From Ureaplasma sp. (lineage in GTDB: Bacteria; Bacillota_I; Bacilli_A; Mycoplasmatales; Mycoplasmoidaceae): 30,529 bases of DNA. The position numbers were made by a program, and so were the translations under genes. A model generated the notes under the pieces. It was not told where the DNA came from. It worked only from the letters and a program-made list of their open reading frames with translations, and made no database searches. The stretch covers positions 1 through 30,529 of the forward strand of contig JAHHTF010000007.1 of NCBI GenBank assembly GCA_020024775.1, given 5' to 3'. This document shows, piece after piece, positions 1-10,368 of the stretch; within the stretch, counting starts at the first letter, position 1; every line of letters starts with the position of its first letter.

Positions 1-107
1 ATAGAAAAAGTGGGTCCCTTCTTTTCGGTTCCCACAAAATTTCCTAATTACCCTACAATTATAAAGATTGCAAGCATAAAACGTCTTATTTATAAAAGGA
101 GAATATT

Positions 108-1070
108 ATGAAATTAAAATCTAAAATTTTATTAGGAACATTAGGTGCAGCTGCTTTAGCAGCAATTCCTACAACAATTGCATTAGCATCAACTTCTTGT
201 GGTTCTAGTTCTAATGAAGAAGCGGCTAATAATGATCCTAATGTTATTTATAGACCAGCTGCTAATATTAAAACTAAATTCACTCAACCAAATTTAGCTC
301 GTTTACGTAATGAGTTTTTAACTTATTACACAGTAGGTTTAGGTGATGCAGAAGTATTAAAAAGAGAAGTTAAAGTATCTTTGATTGATTATGAATTAAC
401 TATAAATCTTGATATTCAATGAAACCGTAATCCACAGAAACCAACAACTAAAGCTGAAGGAGCTTCTAACTCTGTAAAGAGCATAATTGTGTATATGTTA
501 ACACCAATGGAAAATGGTTTGTATCAATATAATGCAAATGACTTTTCTGAAGACCCTAACACACCAGTTGAGGATATCAGACAAATGACATTATTCCAAT
601 TAAAAAGAGACCTTGATATGTGATACAACATTGAAGATAGATATAAACCTAACTATCAATTACCTGAGTATCCAGAAGTTCAATCTCAACCTGCACCATC
701 AATTGCTTCAAAGGTTTCTTATAATGATTTATCTGAATTATATAATGGATTTTTGAAACAAGGATTAAGAGATGCGTTAGGTAAAAAACTAACTAAACCT
801 GAATCATCAGGAACCTTATCATTAAATGGAACACAATTAACTTGTAATATAACTTTTTCTGGTTTAGATGCATCTAATAATAAACAAACTTTTACAAATA
901 AATACAGATTCGAATTAGCACCAAATGCAAGTGGCGAATATGAATATGCATATCAACAATCACCAACTGATGCTAGTGAAACAGTTACTAATTTAACATT
1001 AATAAAACTAAAAGATAACTTACAAACTTTTATGAATCTAAGTTATGCTGATGGCTTGGCTCTTAATTAA
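108..1070 (+). CDS. Surface lipoprotein, unknown function
   Basis: Predicted membrane-anchored lipoprotein of 320 aa, read through UGA-Trp codons at 420 and 621. Residues 1-31 form a lipoprotein signal peptide: a basic start (MKLKSK), a hydrophobic core rich in Leu and Ala, and a relaxed mollicute lipobox ASTSC with the lipidated Cys near residue 31. A Ser/Asn/Glu-rich linker follows. The rest is soluble and polar with no motif I recognise. A strong Shine-Dalgarno (AAAGGAGAA, 95-103) lies five bases before the ATG, and a hairpin terminator follows the stop. The signal peptide resembles those of the P35-type lipoproteins of M. penetrans, but I cannot assign the family from sequence alone. Likely role is surface antigen or host contact, by inference. 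Confidence 0.85.
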
Positions 1071-1077
1071 GAACAAT

Positions 1078-1113
1078 AACCAATTTATCAACTATGATAA
1101 GTTGGTTTTTATT
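1078..1113 (+). terminator. Intrinsic terminator after lipoprotein gene
   Basis: A 12-bp stem (AACCAATTTATC pairing with GATAAGTTGGTT, one G-U pair) with loop AACTAT is followed by a T-rich run. It starts eight bases after the lipoprotein stop. Confidence 0.85.
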
Positions 1114-1154
1114 GTGTTTCTAAGTTATTAAATCAAAACAATATTTTATTTTGA

Positions 1155-1160
1155 TAAAAT
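1155..1160 (+). promoter_or_regulatory. Possible -10 box for the HPr-like/deoC operon
   Basis: TAAAAT lies 29 bases before the ATG at 1184 and just after the preceding terminator. No good -35 is visible. An SD (AAGAGGAA, 1168-1175) sits eight bases before the start codon. Confidence 0.4.
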
Positions 1161-1183
1161 AAAAACCAAGAGGAATTTTTTAT

Positions 1184-1447
1184 ATGGAAACAAGAAAATA
1201 TTTAGTTACTAATGGAGAAAACTTTAATGTTTCTCTAGCTACTCAAATTGTTGATTCAATGAGTCATTTTGATTCAAGAATTATTGTTAAATACTTTGAT
1301 GATCAAATTGATGCAAAATCAATCATTAACCTAATGACATTAGATTTAGAAGATGACACTGAATTAGAAGTTGAAGCACAAGGTAATGATGCTCAAAAAT
1401 CATTAGATACATTTGAAGAATTATTAAAAAACAATAAGGTTATTTAA
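1184..1447 (+). CDS. HPr-like protein without the active-site histidine
   Basis: An 87-aa protein with the length and fold pattern of HPr, the phosphocarrier of the PEP:sugar phosphotransferase system. From memory it aligns without gaps to Bacillus HPr. The phosphorylated His15 is Asn15 here, and the adjacent Arg17 and Pro18 are Ser17 and Leu18 (NFNVSLAT in place of GIHARPAT). The HPr-kinase region is kept, with Ser46 in AKSIINLM. It therefore should not carry phosphate from enzyme I, but could still be a Ser46-based regulator, as Crh is in Bacillus (which has Gln15). It sits three bases before deoC, probably co-transcribed, which may tie it to deoxynucleoside use. The family call is fairly firm; the function is inference. 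Confidence 0.75.
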   Translation: METRKYLVTNGENFNVSLATQIVDSMSHFDSRIIVKYFDDQIDAKSIINLMTLDLEDDTELEVEAQGNDAQKSLDTFEELLKNNKVI

Positions 1448-1450
1448 TTT

Positions 1451-2077
1451 ATGGAAATCAACAAATATATTGATTATACAAATCTGAAACCTGATGCACC
1501 AGAGTCAGATATAATTAAACTTTGCGAAACAGCAAAAGATAATAATTATTGTTCAGTTTGTATCAATCCTTACTTTATTAAATTAGCAAGTGGATTACTA
1601 AAATCAACTGATACAAAAGTATGCACAGTGATAGGTTTCCCTTTGGGACAAAATGAAACAGCAATTAAAGTTGTTGAAGCTGAATTAGCAATTGAACAAG
1701 GCGCTGATGAATTAGACTTAGTAATCAATTTATCAGCTTTGAAAGCAAAAGACTTTGATTATTGTTTAAATGAAATTAATCAAATTAAAAAAGTAGCAGG
1801 ATCTAGAATTGTAAAAGTTATTTTTGAAACTGCTTATTTAGACAAACAACAAAAAATAGATGCTGCTAATATCTTATTAGAATCAGATGCTGACTATATT
1901 AAGACATCAACAGGATTTGCAAGTTCTGGCGCTAATTTAGAAGATGTTAAATTATGATTTGATATCTTAGGACATAAAAAGAAAATTAAAGCTGCAGGGG
2001 GAATCAGAACTCCTGAAGCTGCTATAGAGTTTATTAATGCAGGTGCTTCTAGAATTGGAGCTTCAAGTAAACTTTAA
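1451..2077 (+). CDS. deoC: Deoxyribose-phosphate aldolase
   Basis: Class I aldolase that cleaves 2-deoxyribose-5-phosphate to glyceraldehyde-3-phosphate and acetaldehyde, the last step of deoxynucleoside catabolism. It has 208 aa, close to the family's roughly 220, with one UGA-Trp at 1955. The Schiff-base lysine lies in YIKTSTGF. The second conserved lysine precedes AAGGIRT, and the phosphate-binding end GASRIGASS is present. The N-terminal pattern IDYTNLKPDA matches the family's D-(HT)-L start. It begins three bases after the HPr-like stop, with an AAGG Shine-Dalgarno inside that gene, so translation is probably coupled. Product feeds glycolysis; tdk later in the window belongs to the same salvage network. 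Confidence 0.95.
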
Positions 2078-2082
2078 TAATT

Positions 2083-2110
2083 AATCAACAGATAATCTGT
2101 TGATTTTTAT
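2083..2110 (+). terminator. Terminator after deoC
   Basis: A perfect 9-bp stem (AATCAACAG / CTGTTGATT) with loop ATAAT is followed by TTT, six bases after the deoC stop. The T tail overlaps a possible -10 (TATATT, 2108-2113) for ligA. Confidence 0.85.
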
Positions 2111-2141
2111 ATTAGTCTAACTTAATAGGAAATATATAGGT

Positions 2142-4154
2142 ATGAATAATAAACAAGAAATTAAGAAAGAGATTGATGATCTAAGAAACCAATTAGAAAA
2201 GTGGAGTTATGAATATTATGTTTTAGATAACCCATCAGTTGATGATAGTGTTTATGATAAAACAATGATTAGACTTCAAAGTTTGGAAAATCAATATCCT
2301 GAGTTTAAAACAACTAACTCTATATCAAATCGGGTTGGGGGTTTTGTGAGTGATAAATTTATTAAAAGAAAACATCTTCATAAAATGTTATCACTGGACA
2401 ATGCCTTTGACCAACCTGATTTAATAAGATTTGAAACTCATATTAAAGAATCAAGTCAAAAACCAATTGAATATATAGTTGAACCTAAAATTGATGGTTT
2501 ATCAATTTCTTTGATTTATAAGAATTCTAAATTAGAATATGCATTAACTCGGGGAGATGGAATCCATGGAGAAGATGTAACAGCAAATATTTATACAATC
2601 AAATCAATTCCTTTATTCATTGATGAAAAATACAAAGATGAAGTAGTTGAAATCAGAGGAGAAGTTTTTATTGATAAATATGAATTTGAAAAGATCAATA
2701 ATGAACTAAAAGAATCTAATACCAAACTATTTGCTAACCCAAGAAATGCTGCAGCTGGTTCTTTAAGAAATTTAAACTCATCAATTTGTGCTTCCAGAAA
2801 TCTAAAAGCTTATTTTTATTATTGTCCTAATCCAGAAGCCATTCAAGTATCTACTCAAGAAGAATTAATTAATTGATTAAAGGATAATAAATTCCCAACT
2901 GCTGAATATATTAAAAAAGCTAACAGTATGGATGATGTAAATAAACAAATAGAATATTTATCATCAATTAGAGATTCAATTGATTTCCAAATTGATGGGA
3001 TTGTTATCAAATACAATTTCTATGATCAATATGATGAAATAGGATACACTGCTAAGTTTCCTAAATGAGCAATTGCATACAAATTCAAAGCTGAAATCGG
3101 ATTAAGTAAAATCATTGATATCTTTGGTGATGTTGGAAGAACTGGAAAAATTACATATGTAGCCGAAATTGAACCAATTCTTTTAGATGGTTCAATGATA
3201 TCTAAAGTAAGTATTAATAATCCTGATTACATTAAACAAAAAGATATTAGATTAAATGATTATGCTTTTGTTTATAAAGCAGGAGACATCATCCCTTATT
3301 TAGACTTCATTGATTTAACAAGAAGACCAAAGGATTCAAAATCATTTGTTCCATATAAAACTTGTCCTTGTTGTAAACATGAATTAGTGCATCTAAATAA
3401 TGAGATTGATCAACGTTGTATAAATCCAAATTGTAAAACACAAATCATTAAAAAAATATCTTATTATTGTGAAAGAGATTGCATGAATATTGTTGGAATC
3501 TCAGAAGCAATTATTTTAAGATTATATGAAAACAATATTATTAAAGATGTTTCAGATTTATATGATTTAAAAAATAAGAAAGATGAAGTTTTAGCATGTG
3601 ATATTAACATTAAAGATAAGTTATTTACAAATATCACAAATGCTATAGAACAATCAAAAAACAACTCATTAGAACATCTAATTAATGGGCTATCAATTAG
3701 ACTCTTAGGCAAGACTTCATCAAAGAAAATTGCTAAGCATTTTAAAACATTAGATAATCTTATGAAAGCTAGTTTTGAAGAGACTGCTTCAATCTTTGAA
3801 ATTGGTGAACAAACTGCTAATGAAATCTATCAGTATTTCAAGAATAAAGACAATCTTGAATTAATAGAAAAATTAGTTGCTTCAGGAATAAACACTGAAT
3901 ATGTTTCTACAATTAGTAATCAAGTCGATTTGATTGATGAATATGTGAACAAAAAGTTTGTCATCACTGGGACATTTGAAATCCCAAGAGACAAAATTAA
4001 ACAGTATTTAGAAGATGTTTATTCAGCTAAAATTTTAAACACAGTTTCTAAAAATGTAGACTATGTTTTGGTGGGGGATAACCCAGGTTCAAAACTTCAA
4101 AAAGCAAATGAGCTAAAAATCCCCATAATAAGTGATATTTCTTTCATAAAGTAA
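2142..4154 (+). CDS. ligA: NAD+-dependent DNA ligase
   Basis: Seals nicks in replication and repair using NAD+. It has 670 aa, the usual length, in one frame with UGA-Trp at 2874 and 3066. Domain order: Ia domain with YxYY-type residues (about 1-70); adenylation domain with the nucleotidyl lysine K116 in EPKIDG and the RGDG motif; OB fold; a four-Cys zinc finger (CPCC...CINPNC); helix-hairpin-helix repeats; and a C-terminal BRCT domain starting near FVITGTF with the conserved GSKLQKA segment. The Shine-Dalgarno is weak (ATAGGAAAT about 8 bases upstream). The gene is flanked by a terminator before and the pepA promoter after, so it is probably monocistronic. Confidence 0.97.
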
Positions 4155-4164
4155 TTTAAAATAA

Positions 4165-4170
4165 TATAAT
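4165..4170 (+). promoter_or_regulatory. -10 box for pepA
   Basis: Consensus TATAAT eleven bases after the ligA stop; predicted start near 4177. No convincing -35 hexamer, as is common in mollicutes. Confidence 0.7.
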
Positions 4171-4214
4171 AGAAATACGCAAGTTATAAAAAATTAATGA
4201 AGAAGGTATTAAAT

Positions 4215-5588
4215 ATGACTATTAATAGCAAAAAAAGCTTTAAAAACAAATTAGTAGCCGTTACTAAAAAACACGGTATTACTGAATTTAAAGATAAAAA
4301 GAACTTATATGAAATCTTCCAATCAGATTTTAATACATACAATATTATTCTAGATAAAGACTTAAACTTAAATGAATTATACAGAGCATTAGTAAAATTC
4401 TTCCAAGCTAACAAAAAAGAATTTGACTTAGATTTAGACTCTTTCTTCACAGTAACTAACAACGAGTTCAACCACGACTTAATTGCTATTGTAATGAATG
4501 CAGTTGAAATTTCAACAACTCACAGTTACAATGTTAAAGCTAATAAAGGTGAATTAGCTAAAGTTAACATTAAAATGAGTGATGCTAAATTACAACCAAT
4601 TGTAAAAGAATACGAAACTATTGTTGAAGCTAGAACAAAAGCAAGAACTTTACAAGATACTCCTTCTAATATTATGGTACCTGGTAAATTTGTTCAAGAA
4701 ATTAAAGAAATCTTCAAAGGAATGAAGAACGTTAAAATTGAAGTACTAGACAGAAAACAATTAGAAGCTAAAGGAATGAACTTATTAGTTGGTGTTGGTC
4801 AAGCTGCTCAATCAGATATGGATCAACCAAGATTAGTAGTTATCTCATTCATGAATGACTCAAGCAAAAAGAATGACATCACTGCTTATGTAGGTAAAGG
4901 TGTTTGTTTCGATACTGGTGGATTAAACATCAAAACTGGTGGCCACATGAGATGAATGAAATATGATATGTCAGGTGCTGCAATCAGTGCAATGACTTTA
5001 TATTCATTAGCTAAAAACAATGTGACTGGAAACTTCGTTGCAGTTTGTCCACTTGTATTAAACTTATGTGATACATATGGTCAAAGACCTGACGATGTAG
5101 TTGTTTCATACTCTGGTAAATCTGTTGAAATTGATAACACAGATGCTGAAGGTAGATTAATTTTAGCTGATGCTATTACTTATGCAGTAAGAGATTTAAA
5201 AGCTAGTAGAATCTTTGATATTGCTACATTAACTGGTGCAATGGTTTATGGATTAGGTGATACTTATACTGGTGTTTGAGCATCAAACGATAAAGTATGA
5301 CAACTAACTGAAACAGCTGCTGCTAAAGCTGGGGAATTAGTATGAAGAATGCCATTCCACAACGACTTCTTAGAAATGTTAAAATCTGAAGTTGCAGATA
5401 TTGCTAACTCAGTTTCTGACCCAAGAGGTGGTTCAAGTAGAGCTGCTTGTTTCTTAAAAGACTTTACTGAAGATACTCCATATGTTCACTTCGATATTGC
5501 GATTACAGCAACTATCAAAAACTTAGGAACTGGTATTATGTTGAACACATTCTACAACATGGGGAAAGCTTTATATGAAAAGAAATAA
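4215..5588 (+). CDS. pepA: Leucyl aminopeptidase, M17 family
   Basis: Cytosolic metallo-aminopeptidase that releases N-terminal residues from peptides, supplying amino acids to a bacterium with little amino-acid synthesis. It has 457 aa, with UGA-Trp at 4953, 5277 and others. The family signature NTDAEGRL is intact. The metal- and substrate-binding segments GKGVCFDTGGLNIK and MKYDMSGAA are present. I chose ATG 4215 because the Shine-Dalgarno AGAAGG (4201-4206) sits eight bases before it; an in-frame ATG at 4197 would add MKKVLN but lies upstream of that site. The next gene starts inside its 3' end, so the two are translationally coupled. Confidence 0.96.
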
Positions 5589-6066
5589 AACAATCGAATT
5601 AATTACTAAACACTGTGTAGAAAATTTTAGATTAGGGATTATCTACAACAGTTTAAAAGTTAAAGCTGCTGAATTCGGAATGGAAAATTTATCTAAATAC
5701 ATGAAAATGTTATCTGATGATAAATTAACTATTCACAAAGATTTAATTACAGATTACTTAATTAGTGTTGGAAACACACTAGAAATCGAAGTTGAATCAA
5801 AAGCAGATGCAGTAATTAAATCTATTAGTACTCCAGAACAATTGATGAATTATGTTTATGAATCTGAATTAAAAATTAGATCAGAAGTTAATGCAATTGC
5901 TGCTTCAAGTATTGCAGAATCAGATTTTGAATCATTCAACTTTATTCAATGATTCGTTAAAGATGGATTAAAAGATTTCAACGAAATCGAATACATCAAA
6001 AACTTATTTGGTTTGTCAAACAATTTACTTCAAATTGATCATGATATCAAAAACATTTTAGAATAA
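5575..6066 (+). CDS. Ferritin-like protein with degraded ferroxidase centre
   Basis: A 163-aa four-helix protein of the bacterial ferritin (FtnA) family, which stores iron. The best match is the helix D block FESFNFIQWF, whose W is UGA at 5950. Length equals E. coli FtnA (165). Aligned from memory, the ferroxidase ligands are mostly replaced: E17 is R19, E50 is Leu, Q127 is Gly and E130 is Asp, while H53 and E94 appear kept. Rapid iron oxidation is therefore unlikely. It may be a structural shell, a heme or DNA binder, or simply decaying. It overlaps pepA by 14 bases, with GGGGAAAG as a possible Shine-Dalgarno, and is followed by a strong terminator. Confidence 0.7.
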
Positions 6067-6078
6067 TATTTAATTTTC

Positions 6079-6110
6079 ACCATTAATCTTAGGATTAATG
6101 GTTTTTTATT
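6079..6110 (+). terminator. Terminator after pepA/ferritin-like operon
   Basis: A perfect 10-bp stem ACCATTAATC / GATTAATGGT with loop TTAG, followed by TTTTT. Confidence 0.9.
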
Positions 6111-6124
6111 CTGGTTTGATATGT

Positions 6125-6148
6125 TATAATTAATAACCATGCTATAAT
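6125..6148 (+). promoter_or_regulatory. Two -10 boxes for permease A
   Basis: TATAAT occurs at 6125-6130 (preceded by TGT, an extended -10) and again at 6143-6148. Either could drive the permease whose ATG is at 6184. Confidence 0.55.
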
Positions 6149-6183
6149 TTATATTAGACTAATTTAACTTATAAAGGATGTTA

Positions 6184-7905
6184 ATGAATACTAATACTTC
6201 TGTGAAAGATGAAAAGAATATTGGGTTAGCAAATGCACCTATGTCTAAAAAAATAGGTTTCTTTTCAGCAATGATGATTGTGATTAGTTCATCAATTGGA
6301 GCAGGGATATTTTTTAAGGCTAGAGAAGTTTTAGAATTTTCTCATGGGTCTGTAATATTTGCAATCGCTTGTTGAATTTTATCAGGGTTTGCAATTATTT
6401 GTATGGCTTTAGCAATTGTAGAAATATGTAGTGCTTCGAAGGATGACTTATCTGTAATTGGATGATGTAAGAAGTTCAATAGCAAGTTTGTTTATAAATC
6501 TTGTAAGAACTTTATGTTTTACATCTTTTTACCATTTGTATATTTTATTATGCCATACTATGTAATTAAGACTTTCCAGGATGCTGTTATCTCAGTTGGA
6601 GGGTCTGGTTCATTTGGTGTTGGTGATCATGATTGAATAGTCGCTTTGATTATTGCATTAGGTATTACAGTATACTTTCTATGTGTATCTGGATTGTTTA
6701 CAAAAGTAGGAAATATTCAAAATTGAATTATTGTTTCAGTTAAATTTATTCCTTTAGTATTAGTAGCTATCATTGGATTTATAATAGTTGGTACAAAAGG
6801 GTATCAAGGGATGGGGAATGGAATTGATTTTATTCCAGAAAAGAAACCATTAACATCACTAGCTCAGGTTTCACCTTTCTTTGGTTTGTTTCTAGCAATG
6901 GGGGCTATCTTCTTCGCTTATGATGGATTCTATGTATCATCTGGGTTGCAATCACAAATGAAAGAACCTAAGAAAACTCCAATCGCTATTTTAATTGGTT
7001 TAATTATTGTTACAGTAGTTTATTTAGCAATTGCTATATCAATGTCAATTGGAACGTTACAAGGAGACTTACCAGGATTTGAAGATTGGTTAATGAAACA
7101 TACTTCAGTGAATGGTGTTAACTGATTGTATGCTACCATTCAGATTTTAATTGGGGTAGGAACCTTAGGGATTATTAATGGGTTTTCAATGTGATACCCA
7201 AGATTCAATGAAAACTTAATTAAAGAAAGAGAAATTCCTTTCTCAGATAAATTAATTAATAAGATCAACAAAAAAAGACCAGTAGTTGGTGTAATCTATT
7301 CATTGTGTGTAGCTACTGTTGTATTATTTGTTTTCACTTTAATAGGTGCATTAGGATTCCAAAACAAAAACTATTCATACCCAAGCTATACAATGTCTAA
7401 TCTATATTCATTTGTAGACTTGATGTCCACATGAACTGCAGTAATCAGTTTTGCATATATTGTAATGGCTATTATAGGATGTTTAAAAAATAGAAAAACC
7501 AATACAGTAAAAGTAACTAAAACTAAATACTTTGTTCCAACAGCAATCATTGCTGTAATAGCAGTTTCATTACCATTAGTTTTTGTGTTTATTCAACCAA
7601 TAGTTGATTTGTTCTTGTTAATGAACTTTGATTATACTCAATCAGATTTGATTGGAAGAATCACAACTGTGGTTGTATTAATCATCTTCATATTAATTTC
7701 AACAGTAACTGTTAAAATTGATTACATGATTGAATATAAAAAGAAACAATTATACAAAACTAAATCAACTGAACTAATGGCTCAAATCAATGATTTATAC
7801 ATTTTATATAAAGTTACTAATGACTATAATGTAATGTTTAAAATTGAAGCATTACAACGTAAATTAAACAAACATTTAAATTATTGAAATAAAACATTAC
7901 AATAA
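6184..7905 (+). CDS. APC-family amino acid permease (paralogue A)
   Basis: Integral membrane transporter of 573 aa with about 12 or more hydrophobic segments and several UGA-Trp codons. The first helix carries the APC-superfamily glycine motif SSSIGAGIFFKA, the substrate-binding region of amino acid/polyamine permeases. The substrate cannot be named. The tail (about residues 520-573) is charged and cytosolic. ATG 6184 is chosen over ATG 6178 because the Shine-Dalgarno AAAGGA (6173-6178) overlaps the earlier one. It has its own promoter and a terminator, so it is probably monocistronic. A close paralogue lies at 27234. One departure: SSASK-DDLSVIG replaces the SSGTHDSLSMIG segment of the paralogue. 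Confidence 0.9.
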
Positions 7906-7908
7906 AAC

Positions 7909-7955
7909 AAAAGATAGAATCTCATTGCTTTATAGCAATAAGATAACTATCTTTT
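7909..7955. terminator. Bidirectional terminator between permease A and uvrC
   Basis: Outer stem AAAAGATAG / CTATCTTTT and inner stem ATTGC / GCAAT around TTTATA, with A and T runs on both sides. It serves the convergent genes and overlaps the uvrC stop. Confidence 0.8.
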
Positions 7956-9707
7956 TTTATTTAGGATTTCAAGAATATCACTAGCAATTTTCTTTGGTAG
8001 AATTTGTTCTAATTCTTCTAATGAAGTATTCTTAAGTTCATCAATTCCTTTATATACTGAATATAGTTTTTGCAGTCTTTGTTTTCCTAGCCCTGGAACT
8101 TTATCTAATAATGAAACTAAATCATTATTTATTTTGGTTCTTCTGAAATAATTGATTGCTGAATTATGAACTGTTTCTTGCATTGTTCACAATAACTTAT
8201 AAACGCTAGATTGATGATCTAATTTGATTTCTTGTTTATTAGATAAAACAATGCTATCTGTTTGATGGTTATTGTTTTTTTGTAATCCAATTACTGGAAT
8301 CTTTAAGTTTAGTTTTTCTAAACTTTCTAAAGCGGCCTTGATTTGGATTCATCCACCATCAACTATAATTAAATCCACCTTATCATCATTGAGTTTTGAA
8401 TAACGTTTGTATATCACTTGTTTCATGTATTCATAATCACTTGGATTATCAATTTCATCTAGTTTGTATTTTCTGGATAGTTTATTGTTAATTGCACCAT
8501 TAATAAATACAGACATGCTACTAACTGAATTAGTAAAGTTGATATTTGAATTATCAAAGATTTCAATTCTTACTAATGAATTTAAATTCAATAATCTTTT
8601 TAATTCATCTAAAGCATCATGGGTTAAAGATAATTTAGCTTTAGATAATAAATAGTTTTGTTCATAATAGTTCTTAGCATTTATTAAAGCTAGATTCAAA
8701 ACTTCTTTTTGCTTTTGGTTAGCTAAACAAAAAGCATTGTTAAATTTTGAATTTAAAAGATCTAATTCAGATTGGTTTAAATTAATAATGATTTTGTTGG
8801 GTACTAAGTTCACTGAATAAAAACTATTTAGAAATTCTAAAATAGTATCATTGACGCTCGAATATACTTCAATGATTTCATTATGCTTAGCTAATAGTTT
8901 ATTATCAATGTATTTAAAAATAATGATCGATAAATAATTGTTGGAATTATAGTAAGCAACATAATCAGTTGCTGAGTTATTAGTGATTTCAGTTATTTGT
9001 AATACTTCGATTTTTTTAATCCCATCATATAACTCTTTATAATGTTGAGCCATTTCAAAGTTTAACATTTCTGCCATATTTAATTCTTTGTCTTTAATCA
9101 TTTTTAATAATTCAGTATTCGAGTTATTAAAGAAATCATTGATATATTTTTTTCAAGCTTTGTATTCATTAACATCTATCTTCTTAATACATGGTCCTAA
9201 GCATTGATGCATATCATAGTAGATACATTTTTTGTTAGGTAACTTATTACATTTTCTAAAAGGAACAAGTTCTTGTAACAATTGATAGATTTTGAATTTT
9301 TGGAAATTAGGATCAGCTAATGGTCCATAGTATTTACCTTTTATCTTGTTAACTTTTCTAGTATACATGATTCTAGGGTTTTCTTCTTCAGTTACTAAGA
9401 TATAAGGGTATTCAGAACTATCTTTTAATAAAATGTTGTATTTTGGTCAATGTTGCTTGATTAAGTTATTTTCAAGGATTAAGGCTTCATTTTCTGAATT
9501 AGTAATAATGAAATCAACATCATAGATTTCTTGGACTAAATTAGTGTTCTTTTGGTTTTGTGGATTATTAAAATATTGTTTGATTCTGTTTCTAATGTTC
9601 TTTGCTTTTCCAACATAAATAATTTCATTATTAATATTCTTTCACAAATAACAACCAGGTTTAAGTGGAGCATTAGAAATTTTAGTTTGTAATTCAAGAG
9701 ATTTCAT
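7947..9707 (-). CDS. uvrC: UvrABC system protein C (excinuclease)
   Basis: Makes both incisions in nucleotide excision repair, on DNA loaded with UvrB. It has 586 aa in one frame with several UGA-Trp codons. Order: N-terminal GIY-YIG nuclease (PGCYLWKN then IIYVGKAKN, residues about 17-40); a Cys-containing block (CIYYDMHQCLGPC); a UVR segment for UvrB contact; an RNase H-like C-terminal nuclease with DLIIVDGG; and a C-terminal helix-hairpin-helix (VPGLGKQRLQKL). The ATG at 9707 lies four bases after the upstream gene's stop. It is the last gene of the seven-gene operon. The C-terminal part is a little shorter than in larger bacteria. Confidence 0.96.
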
Positions 9708-9711
9708 ATTC

Positions 9712-10368
9712 TTATAGTTTTACTTTAGTTAGTTTAAAGATTCTTTCTAATGAACAATAAATTAAGTGTAAGTCTCCACTTACTATTTTAATAATCTTAT
9801 TCTTTCACTTAATTTCTAAAAAGAAATCAGTTAGTTTGATCTGTTCAATATCTTTATACATAAAAGAAACATATTTTGATTCTCCTGAAATAATAAATCT
9901 ATGGGTAGATAAATAGATTTCAGCATTATCAAAATATTTTTTATCATCAATATATAATCAATCCATTTCGTATCTGAAGTAGATTTTTTCATGACTTAAT
10001 AAACTAAAACTAGAAATCAAACTTTTAAGATTTCTATTTTTAGCAAAGATAACATTTTGGAAATAAAGAATAAATTCTTTTTCTTTGGGATAAAGTCTAT
10101 TTTCTAAATTCAAATGTTGAATGTTAGTAATAAGTGCATGAATGAATGCTTCATCAAATCTTTGATTGATCATGATTCATTTTTTTAAAACATAGAATGC
10201 ATATGGATAAAAGAAGTTTTCATTTTCCTTGATTTCTTTTTTGGTTTTTGAAAAACTTCAATTATCTAATGTATCTTCGTTTAAAAGACGTTCTATTTTT
10301 TTAATATATGAATTAGGAACTTTTTCAACATTACGTTCAAAAAGTTCAGAGAATTTAAATTTAATCAT
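9712..10368 (-). CDS. Hypothetical protein, possible PH-like C-terminal domain
   Basis: A 218-aa soluble protein that I cannot assign to a named family. The N-terminal two thirds look helical and basic, with UGA-Trp codons. The last 70 residues (roughly from AEIYLSTHRFIISG to the end) read as alternating beta strands with the pattern of bacterial PH/GRAM-like domains: an opening LxxTxxRxIxSG-like strand, then KDIEQIKL, then FFLEIKWKNK. This is a pattern judgement, not a search result. The ATG at 10368 overlaps the ferredoxin stop by eight bases, and uvrC starts four bases downstream, so it is tightly embedded in the operon. No signal peptide or membrane segment. Confidence 0.7.

Noticed and set aside
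420..752. Apparent early stop codons and broken genes throughout (for example lipoprotein, ligA, pepA, both permeases, uvrC, gltX)
   Set aside because: Every break is a UGA in a place where Trp fits, and the frame continues with family motifs. This is genetic code 4, not pseudogenes.
4184..4471. Antisense open frames over pepA, rnc, plsX, fakA and the helicase
   Set aside because: They mirror strong genes with clear motifs and have no Shine-Dalgarno or recognisable domains.
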